This document shows, one piece after another, positions 59,007-64,000 of a stretch of 64,000 nucleotides of DNA; the stretch's first letter is position 1, and each line of letters begins with the position of its first letter. The position numbers were made by a program, and so were the translations under genes. Location of the stretch: the NCBI GenBank assembly GCA_027338645.1, contig DAHWSH010000025.1, positions 7,054-71,053 of the forward strand, given 5' to 3'. The notes beneath the pieces are model-generated. The model saw only the letters and a list, made by a program, of their open reading frames with translations. It had not been told where the DNA came from and ran no database searches. This DNA comes from JAJZIH01 sp021785265. Its GTDB lineage: Bacteria > Pseudomonadota > Gammaproteobacteria > JAKAQQ01.

Positions 59007-60314
59007 ATGAACACAACCGCCTACCAGTTCGAAACTCTCCAGGTCCATGCCGGTCAGGAGCCCGCGCCCGGAACTCGTGCACGAGCCGTCCCGATCTACC
59101 AGACCACGTCCTACACCTTTGACGATACCGAGCACGGAGCCCGTCTGTTTGCCCTGGAGGAGTTTGGAAACATCTATACCCGGATCATGAATCCGACCAC
59201 GGACGTCTTCGAAAAACGGGTGGCCGCTCTCGAAGGCGGCGTGGCCGCCCTGGCCACCGCGAGTGGTCAATCCGCTCAATGGCTCGCGATCACAACCTTG
59301 GCTGAAGCCGGCGACAATATCGTTTCGAGCCGCTCACTCTATGGCGGAACTTTCAACCAGTTCAAAGTAACCCTGCCCCGCCTGGGAATCGGGGTCCGTT
59401 GGGCTGAGCGTGAAGATACGGATGCATTCGCCGAGGCCATCGATGAGCGGACCCGTGCGCTCTACGTTGAAACGATCGGCAATCCCAGCTTCAACATTCC
59501 AGATCTGGAGGCTTTGGCTGATGTTGCGCATCGATCGCGCCTTCCGCTCATCGTCGACAATACTTTCGGTGCGGCGGGCTATCTCGCCCGCCCGATCGAT
59601 CACGGAGCGGATCTCATTGTGGCTTCTGCGACCAAGTGGATCGGGGGTCATGGCACCTCCATCGGAGGCATCATCGTCGATTCGGGTCGGTTCGACTGGA
59701 CCAGTGGACGCTTTCCGCAATTCACGGAGCCGGCTCCCGGATATCACGGGATCCGCTTTGCGGAACGCTTTGGCCCAGATAGTCCCTTTGGCAACATCGC
59801 CTTCATCGTCCGGGCCCGAGTCGAGGGACTCCGCGATCTCGGCCCAGCGCTCTCTCCATTCAATGCTTTCTTGTTTCTGAACGGCCTCGAGACCCTGTCC
59901 CTCCGCATGCAGCGCCATGTCGATAACGCACTTGAACTCGCGCTTTGGCTGACCCGTCATCCGGCCGTGAGCTGGGTCAACTACCCTGGCCTACCCACTC
60001 ACCCCGCCCACGAACGCGCCCTGCGCTATCTCCGCCACGGTTTCGGGGCTGTCCTCAGCTTCGGGATCCGGGGCGGCGCCGACGCCGGGCGGGCTTTCAT
60101 CAACCGTGTCCGGCTGGCCAGCCACCTCGCCAATGTCGGAGATGCCAAGACACTCGTCATTCATCCGGCAACCACCACCCACCAGCAACTTGAACCGGGT
60201 GAACTGAAACTCGCGGGGGTCAGCCCCGACCTCATCCGTGTCTCGGTTGGTATCGAGCACATCGATGATATCCGTAACGATTTTTCCCAGGCCCTCGAAG
60301 CCAGCGTCCGATGA
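59007..60314 (+). CDS. metY: O-acetylhomoserine sulfhydrylase
   Basis: 435 aa from ATG 59007 (GGAG seven bases ahead). PLP enzyme of the Cys/Met metabolism family; VASATKWIGGHGTSIGG holds the PLP Lys, and RAVPIYQTTSYTFDDTEHGA, YTRIMNPTTDVFEKRVAALE and IGNPSFNIPDLEALADVAHR are typical of MetY. It makes homocysteine directly from O-acetylhomoserine and sulfide. Its stop overlaps the metX ATG (ATGA). Preceded by the Cys leader and terminator. Confidence 0.95.
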   Translation: MNTTAYQFETLQVHAGQEPAPGTRARAVPIYQTTSYTFDDTEHGARLFALEEFGNIYTRIMNPTTDVFEKRVAALEGGVAALATASGQSAQWLAITTLAEAGDNIVSSRSLYGGTFNQFKVTLPRLGIGVRWAEREDTDAFAEAIDERTRALYVETIGNPSFNIPDLEALADVAHRSRLPLIVDNTFGAAGYLARPIDHGADLIVASATKWIGGHGTSIGGIIVDSGRFDWTSGRFPQFTEPAPGYHGIRFAERFGPDSPFGNIAFIVRARVEGLRDLGPALSPFNAFLFLNGLETLSLRMQRHVDNALELALWLTRHPAVSWVNYPGLPTHPAHERALRYLRHGFGAVLSFGIRGGADAGRAFINRVRLASHLANVGDAKTLVIHPATTTHQQLEPGELKLAGVSPDLIRVSVGIEHIDDIRNDFSQALEASVR

Positions 60315-61444
60315 AAGGAACCCATCCACCACCAGAAACCGAGTTCTGGCAACCGGCTTGCGGGTTCTTCCAGCTCGAATCCGGTGTTTGGCTCAAGGCA
60401 CCCCGCCTGGCCTACCGCAGCTGGGGACACCTTGATCGGAACCAAACCAACGCAGTTCTCGTCTGCCATCCCTTGACCGGCTCGGCTGATGTGGATCAGT
60501 GGTGGCCAGAACTTTTGGGTGTCGGGCGTCTTCTCGATCCGCGGCACCAGTTCATTCTTTGTGCCAACGTGCTGGGCGGCTGCAATGGATCGACCGGGCC
60601 TTCGTCAACCGATCCGCTAACCGGTCGGCGTTATGGAAGGAATTTTCCGTCGATTACCATCCGAGATATGGTCCGACTGGAGGCAGAGTGGATCCATTCG
60701 CTCGGCATCCGAAGACTCTCCTTAGTGCTCGGAGGTTCACTCGGTGGAATGCGAGTACTCGAGTGGGGGGCTCTCTTCCCGGAACGGGTCGCTGCCCTCG
60801 TGGTCATTGCCACCACCGACCGCCAGCCGCCTTGGGCCATCGCCTTTTCTGAGGCCCAGCGTCTCGCGATCCAAGCCGATCCAAACTGGCTCGATGGCGA
60901 CTACCCTCCCGAGCGCCCCCCTCATGCCGGGCTCAAGGCGGCCCGTGCGATGGCGATGGTGAGTTACCGTCATTGGCACGAACTCACTGAACGTTTTGGT
61001 CGCAGCATCACACCCGCCGGTGAGTTCCAAGTGGTTCGCTGGCTAGCCCATCACGGTGACCGGCTGACCGAACGTTTCGATGCCGGCTCCTATGTCACCC
61101 TGACCCATGCCATGGACACCCATGATCTGGGTCAGGGTCGTCCCTCACCCGAATCCCCTTTGCCGGCGACTTTTCCACCGACCCTCGTGGTCGGCATCCG
61201 GACTGACCTGCTCTATCCCCCGGAAGAACAGCTCCGGTTGGCCGAACGCTTGCCCCGTTCAGAGATGGCTTGGCTGGATTCCCCCCGGGGGCATGATGCC
61301 TTTCTGATCGATACACCGGACCTGACAACACGGATCAGGAGCTTTATGGAAGCCTGGTGCGACTCCTGGCATCCTCAATCTACCGCCCCTCATCATTCTT
61401 CCGTAACCGCGGATCGAATTCAATGCCCAGAAGTGAATTCCTAA
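60311..61444 (+). CDS. metX: Homoserine O-acyltransferase MetX
   Basis: 377 aa alpha/beta hydrolase-fold enzyme. LVCHPLTGSADVDQWWPELL, LGGCNGSTGPSSTDPLTGRR, YGRNFPSITIRDMV, LVLGGSLGGMRVLEW (nucleophile Ser in GGSLGG), a late Asp (VVGIRTDLLYPPEEQ) and His (SPRGHDAFLID) make up the MetX pattern. It acylates homoserine for MetY. Acetyl rather than succinyl donor is inferred from the coupled metY. It overlaps metY by 4 nt, and the homoserine dehydrogenase-like gene begins within its 3' end. Confidence 0.94.
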   Translation: MKGTHPPPETEFWQPACGFFQLESGVWLKAPRLAYRSWGHLDRNQTNAVLVCHPLTGSADVDQWWPELLGVGRLLDPRHQFILCANVLGGCNGSTGPSSTDPLTGRRYGRNFPSITIRDMVRLEAEWIHSLGIRRLSLVLGGSLGGMRVLEWGALFPERVAALVVIATTDRQPPWAIAFSEAQRLAIQADPNWLDGDYPPERPPHAGLKAARAMAMVSYRHWHELTERFGRSITPAGEFQVVRWLAHHGDRLTERFDAGSYVTLTHAMDTHDLGQGRPSPESPLPATFPPTLVVGIRTDLLYPPEEQLRLAERLPRSEMAWLDSPRGHDAFLIDTPDLTTRIRSFMEAWCDSWHPQSTAPHHSSVTADRIQCPEVNS

Positions 61445-62523
61445 CCGCATCAAACGCTCGGCAGAATCCGTCTGGAGGCACGAACCCGGTGACTCTCGGA
61501 GTCTTCGGCCATACCGGACAAGTTGGCCGGATCTTGATTCAGATGCTCATGGAACCCACGCCTGGGATCAATCTACCGGGATGGGTGATCGGATTCCTGG
61601 CCAACCGCCGTAACATTCTTTGGCCCGAGGATTCCGCTTTCCCCGAGAGCCGACAAAGCGGCGACTGGATTCCCATCCTGGAGCGTTTCCAGAAATGCCC
61701 GGGATCCAAAGTTCTGATTGACTGCACAGCTGACGAAACATTGCCGGAACTGTACCCCTACCTTCTTGCCCACAACATTCCGGTCGTCACACCGAACAAG
61801 CGTGCATTCAGCGGACCCCAGACTTTCTACAACCAACTGAAACATCTGGATGGCGTCGCCGGGGGTTGTCACTATGAAACCACGGTCGGGGCGGCACTGC
61901 CCATTCTGTCGACGATCCGGGCACTCCGCGAGAGTGGCGATCGGATCCTGAAGTTCGAGGCAGCCCTATCGGGAACCTGGTCGTTCATTCTGCATCAACT
62001 CCACCAAGGCCAGCCGTTCTCCCAAACGGTCCGCCGCGCGCGCGATCTTGGACTAACCGAACCACACCCTCAAGCGGATCTTGCTGGGATGGACCTTCAT
62101 CGCAAGGCGCTCATTCTGCTGCGTGAGGCGGGATACCGAACTGAACCAAGCGATGTACCTCCTCCCCGTTGGATTCCGGGTGTGGTTTTCAGACCAGGTC
62201 TTGACCAGGAACTCTTCGTGAACGACCTCGCGAGGCTGGATCCGATATGGTCAAGGGCCATCCTAGAGACCCAAAAACGGGGAGAGACACTGGTTCTCCT
62301 GATCCGCTTTGATCACCACCGAGGGGTGACGCTGGGTCTGGTTTCTCTCCCGGCGGGAAATTCCTTTGCCGAACTGAGACCTGGTGAAAACCGCTTGGAA
62401 ATCTGGACCGACCGCTACCGCACCATTCCGCTTTCAATCGCCGGTCCGGGTGCGGGGGCAGAAATCACAGCTTTCGGTCTTTTCCAGGAATTGTTACGAG
62501 TAATCTCCCGATTCCACATCTAG
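61423..62523 (+). CDS. hom: Homoserine dehydrogenase, without ACT or kinase domain
   Basis: 366 aa from ATG 61423; GTG 61489 (GGAGG ten bases ahead, directly before VTLGVFGHTGQVGRIL) is a good alternative. NAD(P) site GVFGHTGQVGRILIQ, PVVTPNKRAFSG with the catalytic region, YETTVGAALPILSTI, LSGTWSFILHQL and GLTEPHPQADLAGMDLHRKA follow the pattern of the dehydrogenase half of ThrA/MetL. There is no aspartokinase domain and no C-terminal ACT domain, so feedback by threonine is not expected. In this operon it would feed homoserine to MetX. Confidence 0.85.
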   Translation: MPRSEFLTASNARQNPSGGTNPVTLGVFGHTGQVGRILIQMLMEPTPGINLPGWVIGFLANRRNILWPEDSAFPESRQSGDWIPILERFQKCPGSKVLIDCTADETLPELYPYLLAHNIPVVTPNKRAFSGPQTFYNQLKHLDGVAGGCHYETTVGAALPILSTIRALRESGDRILKFEAALSGTWSFILHQLHQGQPFSQTVRRARDLGLTEPHPQADLAGMDLHRKALILLREAGYRTEPSDVPPPRWIPGVVFRPGLDQELFVNDLARLDPIWSRAILETQKRGETLVLLIRFDHHRGVTLGLVSLPAGNSFAELRPGENRLEIWTDRYRTIPLSIAGPGAGAEITAFGLFQELLRVISRFHI

Positions 62524-62526
62524 CGT

Positions 62527-62823
62527 GTGCTTGTAACTGGAAGCCGACTTGAGGAATGCACCGGCCAGAACTTCGCCCAACCTACAGGAAAATTTTCGGC
62601 TACTCTCGAGATACTCAAACGGTCCGTCATCGAGGACACTCCCGTGGTCTTTGCCAGTAGTCTGGGTGCCGAAGATATGATCCCGATCGATTTCATCTAC
62701 CGCCGTGTTCCCGAGATCCAAGATTTCACCATCGATACCGGACATCCTCTCGAAGAAACCTATACCCTACGTCGGTGTGCCTTCTACGACCAGACGATGA
62801 TGGTCATCAGACCGGTGCGGTGA
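62527..62823 (+). pseudogene. cysH: Truncated PAPS/APS reductase (cysH) fragment
   Basis: 98 codons from GTG 62527. VVFASSLGAEDMIPIDFIYR and DFTIDTGHPLEETYTLRR are the N-terminal part of CysH (the S.GAEDM and TLDTG..EETY blocks). After EETYTL the similarity stops, and the remaining residues (CAFYDQTMMVIRPVR) do not fit; a stop follows at 62821. The catalytic C-terminal half with the ECG motif is absent. An IS4-family element begins about 90 nt downstream, so rearrangement associated with the IS is likely. It lies 3 nt after hom, in operon with metYX-hom. Confidence 0.75.
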
Positions 62824-62915
62824 TCCACCACCATCGTGGCTCACTTGAGGGCAGGAGAGCGGGAGGGGGTGGAACCACTATTTCTGTATTTATGCTACTT
62901 TAGGCATCAATTCAC

Positions 62916-64000
62916 TAGTGTCCGGTTAAAAATCGAACAAACTCAGTTGGTTAGCACCTATGGGTACTTCTCGCGCCTGTGGATCGAGCCGGAATACGCA
63001 TGAAATCTCGGTTTTCTCGAAAACGGAGACCGAAAGAATCTGTAGAAGCGTGTAGAGCGAGGCATCGAGTTGAAGCTCTTTCTTGACGATGGCGATGAGT
63101 ACGTAGGTCGATACGGCGCACCAGATTTGCGTCTTGACGGCGTTCTTGCTGGTGCCGAGGAATTTCTTGATGCGCAGGTGCTGCTTGATCCATTTGAAGA
63201 ACAACTCGACCTGCCAGCGGCTCTTGTAGAGCGCAGCGATGGTCAGTGGCGGCAAGAGCATGTTGTTGGTGAGGAACACCAAGGTCTTGCCGGATCCGGG
63301 ATCTTGGAAGCGGATGCGGCGCAGGTGCGCGGGATAATCCTTGGCCGCGTAAAAACCGCTCAAAGCGACATGCTGATCGCACATCACGCCCGTGGCTCTG
63401 TCGGTGGCGGTGGAGTAAACGCGCCGGGCATCCATGCCGCGTTTCGCCCGAGTGACAAAGAACGCGCGGGCCTGGTCCATCTGGTAGAGTCGGGTGAAAT
63501 CGAGGTAACCACGATCCATCACATAGAATGCGCCCGCCTCGACGGGCAGGATATCGAGCACATTGACGTCGTGCAACTTGCCATCGCTGATGTGTATGAA
63601 GGTGGGAATGGCGCCTCGCAAATCCAAAAGCGTGTGCAGCTTGATCGCGGCCTTGGTCGAGCGAAACGGCGCCCAATCGAACAGGCTCAAACAGAGATCA
63701 ATCGTGGTGGCATCGAGCGCATAGACCGCGTTGCTCAGGTCCAACCCCAAGTCCTCGTCGCGGTACAGCTTGCGGGCGCGGCGAATCAGGACGGCTGCGA
63801 GATCGGCCCAGATGCGCCAGCTGCGCAATTCGTTGGCGTCGGCCAGGGTCGAGCGATGAATCGCGTGACGCAGGCCCATGGAATAGAGTTTGGTGGCGTT
63901 GGCGCCCAGTGTCACCTCAATGTCGCGCAAGCTTTCTCGCCACGTCAATTGCGCAAACGCCATGACGCGAAACTGCTCGGCGCAGGTCAGGCGACGTACG
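62916..64000 (-). mobile_element. IS4-family insertion sequence, right part running off the window
   Basis: The visible end begins near TAGTGTCCGGTTAAAAA (about 62916), next to the transposase stop, and looks like an IS4-type terminal repeat. The other end lies beyond 64000, so target duplications cannot be checked. Confidence 0.75.
62926..64000 (-). CDS. IS4-family transposase (N-terminus beyond window)
   Basis: At least 357 codons; coding continues to the window edge (RRLTCAEQFRVMAFAQLTWR, where an internal Met at 63963 is not the real start, since the family has about 45 residues before it). DDE motifs: YALDATTIDLC (first Asp), YVMDRGYLDF (second Asp), and YKSRWQVELFFKWIKQHL, the IS4 Y-(2)-R-(3)-E-(6)-K signature. 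The frame is intact as far as seen. Lower GC and different codon use from the neighbouring genes fit an acquired element. Confidence 0.9.
   Translation of the reverse strand, partial: VRRLTCAEQFRVMAFAQLTWRESLRDIEVTLGANATKLYSMGLRHAIHRSTLADANELRSWRIWADLAAVLIRRARKLYRDEDLGLDLSNAVYALDATTIDLCLSLFDWAPFRSTKAAIKLHTLLDLRGAIPTFIHISDGKLHDVNVLDILPVEAGAFYVMDRGYLDFTRLYQMDQARAFFVTRAKRGMDARRVYSTATDRATGVMCDQHVALSGFYAAKDYPAHLRRIRFQDPGSGKTLVFLTNNMLLPPLTIAALYKSRWQVELFFKWIKQHLRIKKFLGTSKNAVKTQIWCAVSTYVLIAIVKKELQLDASLYTLLQILSVSVFEKTEISCVFRLDPQAREVPIGANQLSLFDF

Noticed and set aside
62823..62915. Remainder of cysH after the fragment
   Set aside because: None of the three plus-strand frames shows further CysH similarity.

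Overview
The window is a GC-rich (roughly 60%+) stretch of a Gram-negative chromosome, densely coded on both strands. No rRNA, tRNA or CRISPR array was seen. The gene set points to a gammaproteobacterium or a close relative such as the Acidithiobacillia. It includes lipid A/LPS core genes (lpxL, hldE, waaA), tolC, the dapF-DUF484-xerC-hslVU run, and rsmI divergent from an LpoA-type lipoprotein gene. A PPi-dependent phosphofructokinase beside adk, a direct-sulfhydrylation methionine route and many metal-transport genes would suit an autotrophic or environmental lineage. That last point is inference.

Region 1 (1-12.5 kb) is a surface-polysaccharide locus. It holds four enzymes that match the core of a UDP-2,3-diacetamido-mannuronic acid pathway: a DegT aminotransferase (cut by the window edge), a Gfo/Idh oxidoreductase, a left-handed beta-helix acetyltransferase and a WecB-type epimerase. 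It also has a Wzz-like chain-length protein, two GT-B glycosyltransferases, two O-antigen ligase/polymerase-like membrane proteins, a CapD/WbpM-like dehydratase and a clear UDP-sulfoquinovose synthase (SQD1-type).

Region 2 (12.5-27.4 kb) is largely housekeeping: a SCO-like protein, a CBS protein, dapF-DUF484-xerC-hslV-hslU with ATGA/GTGA overlaps, thiC behind a TPP riboswitch, a KirBac-like channel with an abnormal selectivity filter, a Pcm-like methyltransferase, tolC, waaA, hldE and lpxL.

Region 3 (27.4-31.6 kb) is a metal-homeostasis cluster. A Fur-family regulator with a palindrome at its promoter is followed by a NicO-like permease, an outer-membrane barrel, a frameshifted small secreted protein, an Nramp-related transporter and a 64-residue membrane protein. 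Region 4 (31.5-48.6 kb) is mixed: a class II aldolase-like protein, CpdA-like phosphoesterase, acetyl-CoA synthetase, a D12 adenine methylase near a DGQHR-domain protein, a CDF efflux pump, a frameshifted pfp, adk, rsmI, lpoA, a GGDEF-EAL protein and a pair of M16 peptidases. At 48.6-49.3 kb lie decayed remains of a HipBA-type toxin-antitoxin pair.

Region 5 (49.4-64 kb) holds a GST, pstSCA behind a Pho box but without pstB, metK-ahcY, an operon of a small Thx ribosomal protein with a NodIJ-like ABC exporter, a second NicO-like permease and a metY-metX-hom operon. The last is preceded by a short leader peptide with three consecutive Cys codons (four in ten) and an intrinsic terminator, i.e. 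an apparent cysteine-responsive attenuator. This is the most interesting regulatory element in the window. The right end carries a truncated cysH fragment and an IS4-family insertion sequence that runs off the window.
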